A program made the translations under genes and the position numbers. Shown here one piece after another: positions 53,125 through 62,009 of a stretch of 64,000 nt of DNA. Positions within the stretch are counted from its first letter, which is position 1, and every line of letters starts with the position of its first letter. Where the stretch lies: the NCBI RefSeq assembly GCF_023242475.1, contig NZ_JALJFG010000012.1:62001-126000 (forward strand). Reading direction: 5' to 3'. This DNA is from Pseudomonas sp. MWU15-20650 (lineage in GTDB: Bacteria > Pseudomonadota > Gammaproteobacteria > Pseudomonadales > Pseudomonadaceae). Under the pieces are notes generated by a model. It was not told the origin of the DNA. It ran no database searches and saw nothing but the letters and a program-made list of their open reading frames with translations.

Positions 53125-53132
53125 AACAACAA
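53125..53132 (+). promoter_or_regulatory. AACAACAA motif in the liuA leader (Crc/Hfq target)
   Basis: An exact CA motif 24 bases before the liuA ATG, in the stretch ACACAACAACAAAGC. This is the kind of site at which Hfq/Crc blocks translation, and it matches the motif repeated in the crcY-type RNA nearby. Confidence 0.6.
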
Positions 53133-53155
53133 AGCTCACATTAAGGTGCCTGTCC

Positions 53156-54319
53156 ATGAGTTACCCGTCCCTGAACTTCGCCCTTGGCGAAACCATCGAC
53201 ATGCTGCGCGACCAGGTGCAGTCCTTCGTGGCCAAGGAGATCGCACCGCGCGCGGCCCAGATCGACATCGACAACCTGTTCCCCGCCGACCTGTGGCGCA
53301 AATTCGGTGACATGGGCCTCTTGGGCATCACCGTGCCGGAAGAGTACGGCGGCGCCGGCCTGGGTTACCTGGCCCATGTGGTGAGCATGGAAGAAATCAG
53401 TCGTGGTTCTGCTTCGGTGGCCCTGTCCTACGGCGCGCACTCCAACCTGTGCGTCAACCAGATCAATCGCAACGGCAACCACGAGCAGAAACTCAAGTAC
53501 CTGCCCAAGCTGATCAGCGGCGAGCACATCGGTGCCCTGGCCATGAGCGAACCGAATGCGGGTTCCGATGTGGTCTCGATGAAGCTGCGCGCCGACAAGC
53601 GCGGTGACCACTACGTGCTCAACGGCAGCAAGACCTGGATCACCAACGGCCCCGACGCCAACACCTATGTGATCTACGCCAAGACCGACCTGGAAAAAGG
53701 CCCCCACGGCATCACCGCGTTTATCGTCGAGCGTGACTGGAAGGGTTTCAGCCGCAGCAACAAGTTCGACAAGCTGGGCATGCGCGGCTCCAACACCTGC
53801 GAGCTGTTCTTCGATGACGTGCAAGTGCCAGAAGAGAACATCCTCGGCGTGCTCAATGGCGGCGTGAAAGTGCTGATGAGCGGCCTGGACTACGAGCGCG
53901 TGGTGCTTTCCGGTGGCCCCACCGGGATCATGCAGGCGTGCATGGATTTGATCGTGCCCTACATTCACGACCGCAAGCAGTTCGGCCAGAGCATCGGCGA
54001 ATTCCAGCTGATCCAGGGCAAGGTCGCCGACATGTACACCCAGCTCAACGCCAGCCGCGCTTACCTCTACGCGGTCGCCCAGGCGTGCGAGCGCGGCGAA
54101 ACCACGCGCAAGGACGCGGCCGGCGTGATCCTGTACAGCGCCGAACGCGCCACACAAATGGCCCTGGATGCGATCCAGATCCTCGGCGGCAACGGCTACA
54201 TCAACGAGTTCCCCGCCGGGCGCCTGCTGCGTGATGCCAAGCTGTACGAAATTGGCGCCGGCACCAGTGAGATTCGCCGGATGTTGATCGGTCGCGAACT
54301 CTTCAACGAAACCCGCTGA
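53156..54319 (+). CDS. liuA: Isovaleryl-CoA dehydrogenase
   Basis: 387 residues of the acyl-CoA dehydrogenase family. [85 protein letters not shown] and [45 protein letters not shown] are the IVD signatures. The catalytic Glu in [10 protein letters not shown] is placed in helix G, as in isovaleryl-CoA dehydrogenases, not near the C terminus. It converts isovaleryl-CoA to 3-methylcrotonyl-CoA. It is first gene of liuABCD; liuB starts 11 bp later. Confidence 0.95.
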   Translation: MSYPSLNFALGETIDMLRDQVQSFVAKEIAPRAAQIDIDNLFPADLWRKFGDMGLLGITVPEEYGGAGLGYLAHVVSMEEISRGSASVALSYGAHSNLCVNQINRNGNHEQKLKYLPKLISGEHIGALAMSEPNAGSDVVSMKLRADKRGDHYVLNGSKTWITNGPDANTYVIYAKTDLEKGPHGITAFIVERDWKGFSRSNKFDKLGMRGSNTCELFFDDVQVPEENILGVLNGGVKVLMSGLDYERVVLSGGPTGIMQACMDLIVPYIHDRKQFGQSIGEFQLIQGKVADMYTQLNASRAYLYAVAQACERGETTRKDAAGVILYSAERATQMALDAIQILGGNGYINEFPAGRLLRDAKLYEIGAGTSEIRRMLIGRELFNETR

Positions 54320-54330
54320 AGGAGCACACC

Positions 54331-55938
54331 ATGGCCACCCTGCACACCCAGCTCAACCCACGCTCGGCGGAATTCGCCGCCAACAGTGCGGCGATGTGCC
54401 AACAGGTCGATGCCCTGCACACCCTGCTTGCCCACGTGCAGCAAGGCGGCGGCGCCAAGGCTCAGGAGCGCCACACCTCGCGCGGTAAACTGCTGCCACG
54501 CGAGCGCATCAATCGCCTGCTCGACCCAGGCTCACCGTTCCTCGAGCTCAGCCAACTCGCCGCGCACCGGGTGTATGGCGAGGACGTGCCGGCCGCTGGG
54601 GTGATTGCCGGGATCGGTCGCGTCGAAGGCGTCGAGTGCATGATCGTCGCCAACGATGCCACGGTGAAAGGGGGTTCCTACTACCCGCTGACGGTGAAAA
54701 AACACCTGCGCGCCCAAACCATCGCCGAGCAGAACCGCCTGCCCTGTATCTACCTGGTGGACTCCGGCGGCGCCAACCTGCCGCGCCAGGACGAAGTGTT
54801 CCCGGACCGCGAGCACTTCGGCCGAATCTTCTTCAACCAGGCGAACATGAGCGCCCAAGGCATCCCGCAGATCGCCGTGGTGATGGGCTCGTGCACCGCC
54901 GGCGGCGCTTACGTACCGGCCATGGCCGACGAAGCGATCATGGTGCGCCAGCAGGCCACCATCTTCCTCGCCGGCCCGCCGCTGGTGAAGGCGGCCACCG
55001 GTGAAGTGGTCAGCGCCGAAGACCTGGGCGGTGCCGATGTGCACTGCAAAATTTCCGGGGTGGCCGACCACTATGCCGACAGCGATGAGCACGCCCTGGC
55101 CCTGGCACGGCGCAGCGTGGCCAACCTGAACTGGCGTAAACAGGGGCAATTACAGCAACGCCCGCCCGTGGCGCCGCTGTACAGCAGCGAAGAGCTCTAC
55201 GGGGTGATCCCGGCCGATGCCAAGCAACCGTTCGATGTGCGCGAAGTGATCGCGCGCCTGGTGGATGGCTCGGTATTCGATGAGTTCAAGGCGTTGTTCG
55301 GGACCACATTGGTGTGCGGCTTTGCGCATTTGCACGGTTACCCGATTGCGATCCTGGCCAACAACGGCATTCTATTCGCCGAAGCGGCGCAAAAAGGCGC
55401 GCACTTTATCGAACTGGCCTGCCAGCGCGGCATTCCCTTGTTGTTCTTGCAAAACATCACCGGCTTTATGGTCGGCCAGAAATACGAAGCCGGCGGTATC
55501 GCCAAGCATGGGGCCAAGCTGGTGACGGCGGTGGCGTGCGCCAAAGTGCCGAAATTCACCGTGATCATCGGCGGCAGCTTTGGTGCCGGTAACTATGGCA
55601 TGTGCGGCCGGGCCTATGACCCGCGCTTCCTGTGGATGTGGCCCAACGCACGCATCGGCGTGATGGGTGCCGAACAGGCTGCCGGCGTGCTGGTGCAGGT
55701 CAAGCGTGAGCAGGCTGAGCGCGCAGGCTCGGTGTTCAGCGCCAGCGATGAAGCGGCGATCAAACAGCCGATCCTTGACCAGTATGAAACCCAAGGCCAC
55801 CCCTACTACTCCAGCGCCCGTTTGTGGGACGACGGTGTCATCGACCCGTTGCAGACCCGTGACGTGCTGGCCCTGGCCTTGTCCGCTTCGCTGAACGCCC
55901 CCATCGAGCCGAGCCGCTTCGGCGTGTTCCGCATGTAA
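54331..55938 (+). CDS. liuB: Methylcrotonyl-CoA carboxylase beta subunit (carboxyltransferase)
   Basis: 535 residues with the two crotonase-like carboxyltransferase halves: [109 protein letters not shown]. It transfers CO2 from biotin on LiuD to 3-methylcrotonyl-CoA. It is part of the co-transcribed liuABCD set. Confidence 0.96.
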   Translation: MATLHTQLNPRSAEFAANSAAMCQQVDALHTLLAHVQQGGGAKAQERHTSRGKLLPRERINRLLDPGSPFLELSQLAAHRVYGEDVPAAGVIAGIGRVEGVECMIVANDATVKGGSYYPLTVKKHLRAQTIAEQNRLPCIYLVDSGGANLPRQDEVFPDREHFGRIFFNQANMSAQGIPQIAVVMGSCTAGGAYVPAMADEAIMVRQQATIFLAGPPLVKAATGEVVSAEDLGGADVHCKISGVADHYADSDEHALALARRSVANLNWRKQGQLQQRPPVAPLYSSEELYGVIPADAKQPFDVREVIARLVDGSVFDEFKALFGTTLVCGFAHLHGYPIAILANNGILFAEAAQKGAHFIELACQRGIPLLFLQNITGFMVGQKYEAGGIAKHGAKLVTAVACAKVPKFTVIIGGSFGAGNYGMCGRAYDPRFLWMWPNARIGVMGAEQAAGVLVQVKREQAERAGSVFSASDEAAIKQPILDQYETQGHPYYSSARLWDDGVIDPLQTRDVLALALSASLNAPIEPSRFGVFRM

Positions 55939-55953
55939 ATGGAGCTGTACCCC

Positions 55954-56760
55954 ATGAGCGACTTCAACACCCTCGAACTGATCACCGACAGCCGTGGCTT
56001 TGCCACGCTGTGGCTGAGCCGTGAAGCCAAGAACAACGCGTTCAACGCCGAAATGATCCGCGAACTGATCATCGCCCTCGACCACGTGCAGGGCGACCCA
56101 TCCCTGCGCTTCCTGGTGCTGCGTGGGCGCGGCAAGCACTTCAGCGCCGGCGCCGACCTGGCCTGGATGCAACAGTCGGCCGAGCTGGATTATCACACCA
56201 ACCTGGACGACGCCCGCGAACTGGCGGAGCTGATGTACAACCTGGCCAAGTTGAAAATCCCCACCTTGGCGGTGGTACAAGGCGCGGCCTATGGGGGCGC
56301 ACTGGGGTTGATCAGTTGCTGCGACATGGCCATCGGCGCCGATGACGCGCAGTTCTGCCTGTCGGAAGTACGCATCGGCCTGGCACCTGCCGTGATCAGC
56401 CCGTTCGTGGTAAAGGCCATCGGCGAACGCGCAGCCCGTCGCTATGCCCTGACGGCCGAACGGTTTGGTGGCCAACAGGCGCAGGATATTGGCTTGCTGG
56501 CGCAGAGTTATCCGCTCGAGACCCTGGATCAACAGGTGGAGCAGTGGATCTCCAATCTGCTGCAAAACAGCCCGGCGGCGATGCGCGCCAGTAAGGACTT
56601 ATTGCGCGAAGTGGGTAACGGCGCCCTCACCCCTGCGTTGCGGCGTTATTGCGAAAACGCCATCGCCCGCATTCGCGTGAGTGCCGAAGGCCAGGAAGGC
56701 TTGCGAGCATTCCTGCAAAAACGGGCCCCGAGCTGGCAAGCACAGGAGCCGCGTCCATGA
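55954..56760 (+). CDS. liuC: 3-Methylglutaconyl-CoA hydratase
   Basis: 268 residues from ATG at 55954 (MSDFNTLELITDSRG), preceded by GGAG at about 9 bases; an ATG at 55939 abutting the liuB stop has no ribosome site of its own. Crotonase fold: GRGKHFSAGADLAWMQQSA (oxyanion loop) and AAYGGALGLISCCDMAIGADDAQFCLSEVRIGLAPAVISPFV. It hydrates 3-methylglutaconyl-CoA to HMG-CoA, the substrate of LiuE. It overlaps liuD by 4 bp. Confidence 0.94.
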   Translation: MSDFNTLELITDSRGFATLWLSREAKNNAFNAEMIRELIIALDHVQGDPSLRFLVLRGRGKHFSAGADLAWMQQSAELDYHTNLDDARELAELMYNLAKLKIPTLAVVQGAAYGGALGLISCCDMAIGADDAQFCLSEVRIGLAPAVISPFVVKAIGERAARRYALTAERFGGQQAQDIGLLAQSYPLETLDQQVEQWISNLLQNSPAAMRASKDLLREVGNGALTPALRRYCENAIARIRVSAEGQEGLRAFLQKRAPSWQAQEPRP

Positions 56761-58682
56761 GCACACTGACCACCGTGCTGGTGGCCAACCGTGGTGAAAT
56801 TGCCTGCCGTGTCATGCGCACCGCCAAGGCCATGGGGTTGACCACCGTTGCCGTACACAGCGCCATCGACCGTGACGCCCGGCACAGCCGTGAGGCCGAT
56901 ATCCGCGTCGACCTGGGTGGCAGCAAAGCGACCGACAGTTACCTGCAAATCGACAAACTGATCGCGGCCGCCCACGCCAGCGGCGCCCAGGCGATTCACC
57001 CCGGCTACGGGTTCCTCTCGGAAAACGCAGGCTTTGCCCGCGCCATCGAGGCGGCGGGCTTGATCTTCCTTGGGCCGCCCGCTTCGGCGATCGACGCCAT
57101 GGGCAGCAAGTCGGCGGCCAAGGCGTTGATGGAAACCGCCGGTGTGCCGCTGGTGCCGGGTTATCACGGCGAGGCCCAGGACCTGGAGACGTTCCGGGCG
57201 GCGTGCGAGCGTATCGGCTACCCGGTACTGCTCAAAGCCACGGCGGGGGGCGGCGGCAAGGGCATGAAAGTGGTCGAGGACGTCAGCCAATTGGCTGAAG
57301 CCCTGGCGTCTGCCCAGCGTGAGGCGCTGTCGTCCTTCGGTAATGGGCAGATGCTGGTGGAGAAATACCTGCTCAAGCCGCGTCACGTCGAGATCCAGGT
57401 GTTTGCCGATCAACAGGGCAACTGCCTGTACCTCAATGAGCGTGATTGCTCGATCCAGCGTCGCCACCAAAAGGTCGTGGAAGAAGCACCGGCGCCGGGC
57501 TTGAGTGTTGAGCAGCGCAACGCCATGGGCGAGGCGGCAGTGCGGGCTGCGCAGGCGATCGGCTATGTGGGCGCGGGTACGGTGGAATTCCTGCTGGATG
57601 CGCGCGGCGAGTTTTTCTTCATGGAGATGAACACACGGTTGCAAGTAGAGCATCCCGTGACCGAGGCGATTACCGGTCTCGACCTGGTGGCCTGGCAGAT
57701 CCGTGTCGCTTTGGGAGAAGCACTGCCGATGACGCAGGCGCAGGTGCCCTTGATCGGTCATGCCATTGAAGTGCGCTTGTATGCCGAAGACCCGGCCAAC
57801 GATTTCCTGCCCGCCACCGGACACCTGGCGTTGTACCGCGAGTCCCGCCCAGGCCCGGGGCGCCGCGTGGACAGCGGCGTCGAACAAGGGGACAACGTCT
57901 CGCCCTTCTACGACCCGATGCTCGGCAAGTTGATTGCCTGGGGCGAAGACCGTGAACAGGCACGGTTGCGCTTACTGAGCATGCTCGATGAGTTTGCGGT
58001 CGGGGGGCTCAAGACCAACCTGGGCTTCTTGCGGCGCATCATCGGTCATCCCGCGTTTGCGGCGGCCGAACTGGATACCGGGTTTATCCCGCGCTATCAA
58101 GATGAACTGCTGCCGGTGCCCGGCGCGTTGAGCGATGAGTTCTGGCAAGCAGCAGGTGCGGCGTTTATACAGAGTATGCCCGCGGGCGACGGGCCATGGG
58201 CGGATACCCGCGGCTTTCGCGCGGGGTTGCCTGCCGAGGTCTCGCTGCACCTGAGCTGCGACGGGCAGGCTCGATGGGTGGGGCTGACGGGGGATACGCC
58301 GCTGTTGCGCGGCGAGCACCTGTTGATCGAGCATCAAGGCGTACGCCACGCCCATCTGGCCGTGCGCAGCAATGGCATCCTGTATCTGCGCTGGGACGGT
58401 GAAATGCACGCGGTCAGCCTGTTCGACCCGATTGCGGCCGTCGAGACCAGCCAGTCCCATCAAGGTGGCCTCACGGCACCGATGAACGGCAGCATTGTGC
58501 GGGTATTGGTGGAGGTTGGCCAAACCGTCGAAGCCGGCACCCAGCTGGTGGTGCTGGAAGCGATGAAGATGGAACACAGCATCCGCGCCCCCCAGGCCGG
58601 GGTGGTCAAAGCGCTGTTCTGCCAGGAAGGTGAAATGGTTGTTGAGGGCAGCCCGCTGGTAGCACTCGAAACGACGGACTAG
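56757..58682 (+). CDS. liuD: Methylcrotonyl-CoA carboxylase alpha subunit (biotin carboxylase/carrier)
   Basis: 641 residues from ATG at 56757 overlapping the liuC stop. N-terminal biotin carboxylase (VLVANRGEIACRVMRTAKAMG, ATP-grasp KATAGGGGKGMKVV, YLLKPRHVEIQVFADQQGNC, MNTRLQVEHPVTE) and C-terminal biotin carrier domain with biotinyl Lys604 (VLEAMKMEHS). It carboxylates its biotin with bicarbonate and ATP for LiuB. Its stop overlaps the end of the convergent repressor gene by 4 bp, with no terminator between. Confidence 0.96.
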   Translation: MSTLTTVLVANRGEIACRVMRTAKAMGLTTVAVHSAIDRDARHSREADIRVDLGGSKATDSYLQIDKLIAAAHASGAQAIHPGYGFLSENAGFARAIEAAGLIFLGPPASAIDAMGSKSAAKALMETAGVPLVPGYHGEAQDLETFRAACERIGYPVLLKATAGGGGKGMKVVEDVSQLAEALASAQREALSSFGNGQMLVEKYLLKPRHVEIQVFADQQGNCLYLNERDCSIQRRHQKVVEEAPAPGLSVEQRNAMGEAAVRAAQAIGYVGAGTVEFLLDARGEFFFMEMNTRLQVEHPVTEAITGLDLVAWQIRVALGEALPMTQAQVPLIGHAIEVRLYAEDPANDFLPATGHLALYRESRPGPGRRVDSGVEQGDNVSPFYDPMLGKLIAWGEDREQARLRLLSMLDEFAVGGLKTNLGFLRRIIGHPAFAAAELDTGFIPRYQDELLPVPGALSDEFWQAAGAAFIQSMPAGDGPWADTRGFRAGLPAEVSLHLSCDGQARWVGLTGDTPLLRGEHLLIEHQGVRHAHLAVRSNGILYLRWDGEMHAVSLFDPIAAVETSQSHQGGLTAPMNGSIVRVLVEVGQTVEAGTQLVVLEAMKMEHSIRAPQAGVVKALFCQEGEMVVEGSPLVALETTD

Positions 58683-59314
58683 AACTTGGCCGTGGCTTGC
58701 ACGACGACCCCCAGGATTCGGTAATCGTCGGTGAACAGCAGCTTGGGGTAAGTGGGATTGAGCGGCACGAGGTAGCACTGGCCGCTTTCTTCCTGTAACT
58801 GCCGAAACATGGCCTGGGGGCTGTCGGCGCGCTGGGCAACGACCAACTTGCCGGGTTCGGCGTCGATGGCCGGGTCCACCAGGATCAACATGCCGGTGCC
58901 GATGCTCAGGCCGGTGGGAGCGGTCATGGCGTCTCCCGTCACAGGAAGCCAGAACGCCTCGCCCCGGGCGTGATAGTCCGTCAGCTCGAAACGCGCGGGC
59001 CCATAATGCGCCCGCGCTTCGCGTAGCTCACAGACGGCTTTCCAATCACTGACCGGGTAGCGGAAATAGGGATTGTAGTGTGTTTCCAACACCGGCTTTT
59101 CCGAGGCCCTTTCGCGAATCTCCAGCGCAACCTCCAGGTACCCCAGCCCCAGTTCCGCCAGCACCCGGTTCATATCCGCCAGGCTCGGTACACGGCGCTT
59201 GTTGAGCCAATGGCCCACACCGCCCTGGGACATGCCCAGGCGCTCCGCCAGTGCATCTTGCGTGACCTTGCGGTCTTTCATGTTGGCTCTGACCAACGCT
59301 ATCCAGTTATCCAT
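58679..59314 (-). CDS. LexA/CI-like repressor with degenerate S24 protease domain
   Basis: 211 residues from ATG at 59314 (MDNWIALVRANMKDRK). XRE-type HTH at about 17-55 (VTQDALAERLGMSQGGVGHWLNKRRVPS) and a C-terminal S24/LexA fold (about 120-205). The catalytic Ser of the usual V-S/T-G-D-S-M motif is Ala129 (PVTGDAMTAP) and the usual Lys of the F-K-K-L region is Arg171 (AMFRQL), so self-cleavage should be lost. No Ala-Gly or Cys-Gly cleavage site stands out in the linker. Two matching palindromes lie upstream (59325-59339 and 59384-59398), suggesting it still binds DNA and controls itself and the divergent DUF6124 gene. Confidence 0.88.
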   Translation of the reverse strand: MDNWIALVRANMKDRKVTQDALAERLGMSQGGVGHWLNKRRVPSLADMNRVLAELGLGYLEVALEIRERASEKPVLETHYNPYFRYPVSDWKAVCELREARAHYGPARFELTDYHARGEAFWLPVTGDAMTAPTGLSIGTGMLILVDPAIDAEPGKLVVAQRADSPQAMFRQLQEESGQCYLVPLNPTYPKLLFTDDYRILGVVVQATAKF

Positions 59315-59324
59315 GGCGCCTGAC

Positions 59325-59339
59325 AATACGGTGCGTATT
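59325..59339. promoter_or_regulatory. Candidate repressor operator 1
   Basis: AATACG-GTG-CGTATT, perfect 6-bp arms, ending 11 bp upstream of the repressor ATG. Confidence 0.6.
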
Positions 59340-59383
59340 TTTCAGGGCAATAAACAGTTTGTAGTAATCCATAAAACGACATA

Positions 59384-59398
59384 AATACGATACGTACT
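59384..59398. promoter_or_regulatory. Candidate repressor operator 2
   Basis: AATACG-ATA-CGTACT, the same dyad with one mismatch, 59 bp from operator 1 and about 48 bp before the divergent DUF6124 gene. Confidence 0.55.
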
Positions 59399-59445
59399 AT
59401 CATCGAACATAAGGTTTTCGACACCCACCCAGAGTACCGCCCCTT

Positions 59446-59796
59446 ATGACGACGAGTCCGTATCTACTGCCCGAAACACTTGCACACGATGAGTTACGCA
59501 GCATGCGCAACAGCGACGCCGCCCAACGCGCGCTGGACTATTACTTGAAAGAAGATATGTCGGCTTCAGCCTCGGATGAGGCGTTATTCGCGATCAAGCC
59601 AGGCATCAGCCAGGAAGAGGCCCTGGTACATGCCTCTGACCTGCTGCGCAGCGCAGCAGCCACCGCTTATGAGTCGGCCTGCCGCCATCAAGGCAACCAG
59701 CGGGACTTGGCGTTTTCAGTGGTGTATTTGATCGATATGGCTAAAGCGATGGTGGAGCGGACGCTGCAAGTGCCAGAAGCTCAAGCGCGCGCCTAA
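59446..59796 (+). CDS. DUF6124-family protein (Pseudomonas-specific, unknown function)
   Basis: 116 residues. I recognise the pattern of the small Pseudomonas family I know as DUF6124: AQRALDYYLKED near the N terminus, then DEALFAIKPGISQEEALVHASDLLRSAAATAYESACRH and a C-terminal helix VVYLIDMAKAMVERTL. It is all-alpha, with no signal or membrane helix. It is divergent from the S24-like repressor and has a copy of the repressor dyad before it. A truncated relative is at 15718-15915. The function of the family is unknown to me. Confidence 0.75.
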   Translation: MTTSPYLLPETLAHDELRSMRNSDAAQRALDYYLKEDMSASASDEALFAIKPGISQEEALVHASDLLRSAAATAYESACRHQGNQRDLAFSVVYLIDMAKAMVERTLQVPEAQARA

Positions 59797-59839
59797 CAGG
59801 CACGCAGGAAAAATATTTCTATCCCACGGATAAAAACAT

Positions 59840-59868
59840 TTGACTTGCAAATGATAATGATTATTATT
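59840..59868 (+). promoter_or_regulatory. prrF promoter with Fur box
   Basis: TTGACT (59840-59845), 16-bp spacer and TATTAT (59862-59867). The spacer and -10 are covered by AATGATAATGATTATTATT (59850-59868), which fits the Fur box GATAATGATAATCATTATC well. It would be silenced by Fur-Fe and active in iron starvation. Confidence 0.85.
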
Positions 59869-59875
59869 GGGCTCA

Positions 59876-59988
59876 GCTGATCGCGAGATCAGTCGATAGA
59901 CCAAGGGACCTTAGGTCGGACTCTTGGAATATCTCCTCATCAGGCTAATCACGGTTTTTGACCCGGCTCTTTGGCCGGGTCTTTTTTT
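59876..59988 (+). ncRNA. prrF: PrrF-type iron-responsive small RNA
   Basis: A transcript of about 113 nt is predicted from the Fur-controlled promoter. A 5' hairpin CTGATC-GCGA-GATCAG is followed by the stretch CTCCTCATCAGGCTAATCAC, which I recognise as the conserved target-pairing core of PrrF (antisense to sodB and other iron-protein messages). The RNA ends in an intrinsic terminator. Only one copy is present here, whereas P. aeruginosa has two in tandem. A 63-codon frame beginning inside it is not a gene. Confidence 0.9.
59960..59988 (+). terminator. Intrinsic terminator of prrF
   Basis: GACCCGGC-N6-GCCGGGTC followed by seven Ts (59982-59988), a classical Rho-independent terminator. Confidence 0.93.
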
Positions 59989-60259
59989 GCCAGTCTTGCT
60001 GGCATGGCTTCAGGCTAATGAAGACTGTGTGTTGCTTGATGGCGCGCATGGTAGCAAAAGACCATCGTCAAAAGAAAGCCGAACGACCGCTCTAGCCCGG
60101 AACTTTGCGAATTAGCGCTTGAGAATCAATCTCATAGATTCTAAGCTGCTGATGCGTCAAGGATGACGCCCCCTCCCCGTGCAACAATTTTGCATCCAGA
60201 TTTTACCTGACGCCTGTGTAATATAGCCGCCACATCACTCATATTCAGGCAACCAGACT
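59989..60259. other. Intergenic region with a second Fur-box-like dyad
   Basis: 270 bp between prrF and the carboxypeptidase gene. TGAGAATCAATCTCA (60120-60134) has perfect TGAGA/TCTCA arms and resembles GAGAATC-type Fur boxes. No second PrrF core and no gene were found here, so the site may serve the carboxypeptidase gene or be a relic of a tandem prrF. Confidence 0.45.
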
Positions 60260-61411
60260 ATGACCGTGGCCTTGACTTCCATAAAGATCAGCACCGACTT
60301 CGACAGCGGCAACATCCAGGTTCTGGATGCCAGCGATGCCTATCAGTTACTGCTGGCAATCAAGCCAGATACCCGCAGCGAACACTTCCAGTGGTTTCAC
60401 TTCAAGGCCGAAGGCATGCACGTGGGACACACCCACACCTTTCGCCTGAGCAACGCTGGCCGCTCGTCTTACAAACATGCCTGGAGCGGCTACAACGCCG
60501 TGGCCTCCTACGACCATATCAACTGGTTCCGTGTGCCGACGCGTTTTGATGGCGAGATCCTGCATATCAGCCTCCAGTCACGAGAAAAACATGCCTGGGT
60601 TGCCTACTTCGAGCCCTACAGCCGTGAACGCCATGACTGGCTGATCGAGCAAGCCCTGAACCGTACCGGCGCACACCTGCTCGCCACCGGTAAAAGTGCT
60701 GAAGGCCGCGATATCCAACTGCTCCGCCTTGGCAAAGGTGGCGAAAGCCGCCGCAAAGTCTGGATCATCGCCCAGCAACACCCCGGCGAACACATGGCCG
60801 AATGGTTTATGGAAGGCGTCATCGAACGCCTGCAACAGGATGGCGATGCCGAACTGAAAAAACTGCTGGCCGTCGCCGACTTGTACCTGGTGCCGAACAT
60901 GAACCCTGACGGTGCCTTCCACGACCACCTGCGCACCAACGCCATGGGCCAGGACCTCAATCGCGCCTGGCAAAGCGCCAGCCAGGAAATCAGCCCGGAA
61001 GTGCTGTTCGTCCAGCAGCAGATGGAAAAATACGGCGTCGACCTGTTCCTCGACATCCACGGCGACGAGGAAATCCCCTACATCTTCACGGCTGGCTGCG
61101 AGGGTAACCCGGGGTATACCCCACGCATCGAAGCCCTGGAAAAACACTTCCGTAGCCACCTGAGCGCCCTGACCCGGGACTTCCAGACCACCCACGGCTA
61201 CACCCGCGACCTGCCAGGCCAAGCCAATATGACCTTGGCCTGCAACGCCGTCGGCGAGAAATACGACTGCCTGTCCCTGACCCTGGAAATGCCCTTCAAG
61301 GACAACGACGACGCCCCCAACCCGAAAACCGGTTGGTCCGGTGAACGCTCGAAGCAGCTGGGCAAGGATGTGCTGAGCACCGTGGCGGATATTGTCACCA
61401 CGTTGCGCTGA
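60260..61411 (+). CDS. M14 zinc carboxypeptidase, cytosolic carboxypeptidase (CCP) type
   Basis: 383 residues without signal peptide. An N-terminal beta-sandwich domain (about 1-125, FQWFHFKAEGMHVGHTHTFRL) is characteristic of CCP/AGBL-like proteins. Catalytic domain: zinc ligands His174 and Glu177 (QQHPGEHMAEWFMEG) and His267 (LDIHGDEEIP), substrate Asn-Arg pair in NMNPDGAFHDHLRTN...DLNR, and general base Glu343 (LTLEMPF). Bacterial homologues exist in Pseudomonas and Burkholderia; their natural substrate is not known to me. It stands alone, downstream of prrF. Confidence 0.9.
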   Translation: MTVALTSIKISTDFDSGNIQVLDASDAYQLLLAIKPDTRSEHFQWFHFKAEGMHVGHTHTFRLSNAGRSSYKHAWSGYNAVASYDHINWFRVPTRFDGEILHISLQSREKHAWVAYFEPYSRERHDWLIEQALNRTGAHLLATGKSAEGRDIQLLRLGKGGESRRKVWIIAQQHPGEHMAEWFMEGVIERLQQDGDAELKKLLAVADLYLVPNMNPDGAFHDHLRTNAMGQDLNRAWQSASQEISPEVLFVQQQMEKYGVDLFLDIHGDEEIPYIFTAGCEGNPGYTPRIEALEKHFRSHLSALTRDFQTTHGYTRDLPGQANMTLACNAVGEKYDCLSLTLEMPFKDNDDAPNPKTGWSGERSKQLGKDVLSTVADIVTTLR

Positions 61412-61469
61412 CCGCCCTGTCCTCAATGCCCCTCAGTTAAGGGTGAACGCTGTAGCTGTGCCCCCGGCA

Positions 61470-62009
61470 TCAGTCCTTGGTGCCGGTCATGCTTTGCAGC
61501 ACACCGTCACGCCGGATCAAACCGTGAAACAGCGCCGCCGCCAAGTGCAACAACACCGTCAGGAACAACAGGTAGGCAAGGTAGCCATGGGCCTTGCGCA
61601 ATAACGCAAACAACGGCGCGTTGGCCCCCACCAGCGCAGGCAGTTGCACGGAACGGCTGAGCATCACTGGATCGCCGGCAGCCGAAATCATCGCCCAGCC
61701 CAACAGCGGCAACACCAGCATCAAGGCGTACAGCAGAACATGGGACGCCTTGGCCGCCAGTACCTGCCATACAGGCAAATCCGCCGGCAACGGCGGCTGC
61801 CGTGTTGAAAAGCGCACCACTAACCGCACGACTACCAGGGCCAGAATCGCAATCCCCAGCGGCTTGTGCAGGTGAATCAGCCATTCATGACGTTCCGACA
61901 CCGACGCCGCCATGCCGGCACCGATAAACAACATGGCGATGATCATCAACGCCATCAGCCAATGCAACAGGCGCGCCAGAGGCGCGAAAAACCGTGGTTG
62001 AACATTCAT
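61470..62009 (-). CDS. Cytochrome b561
   Basis: 179 residues with four membrane helices. Haem-ligand histidines appear in LARLLHWLMAL (helix 1), HLHKPLGIAILAL (helix 2), ASHVLLYALMLVLPLLGW (helix 3) and KAHGYLAYLLFLTVLLHLAAALFHGLI (helix 4), the YodB/CybB pattern. It is an inner-membrane di-haem electron carrier. Its ATG overlaps the catalase-like gene stop by 4 bp, so it probably supplies electrons to that protein or works in the same stress response. Confidence 0.92.
   Translation of the reverse strand: MNVQPRFFAPLARLLHWLMALMIIAMLFIGAGMAASVSERHEWLIHLHKPLGIAILALVVVRLVVRFSTRQPPLPADLPVWQVLAAKASHVLLYALMLVLPLLGWAMISAAGDPVMLSRSVQLPALVGANAPLFALLRKAHGYLAYLLFLTVLLHLAAALFHGLIRRDGVLQSMTGTKD

Noticed and set aside
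59924-60115. 63-codon frame beginning at TTG after the prrF 5' hairpin
   Set aside because: It starts inside the small RNA, crosses its terminator and has no ribosome-binding site.
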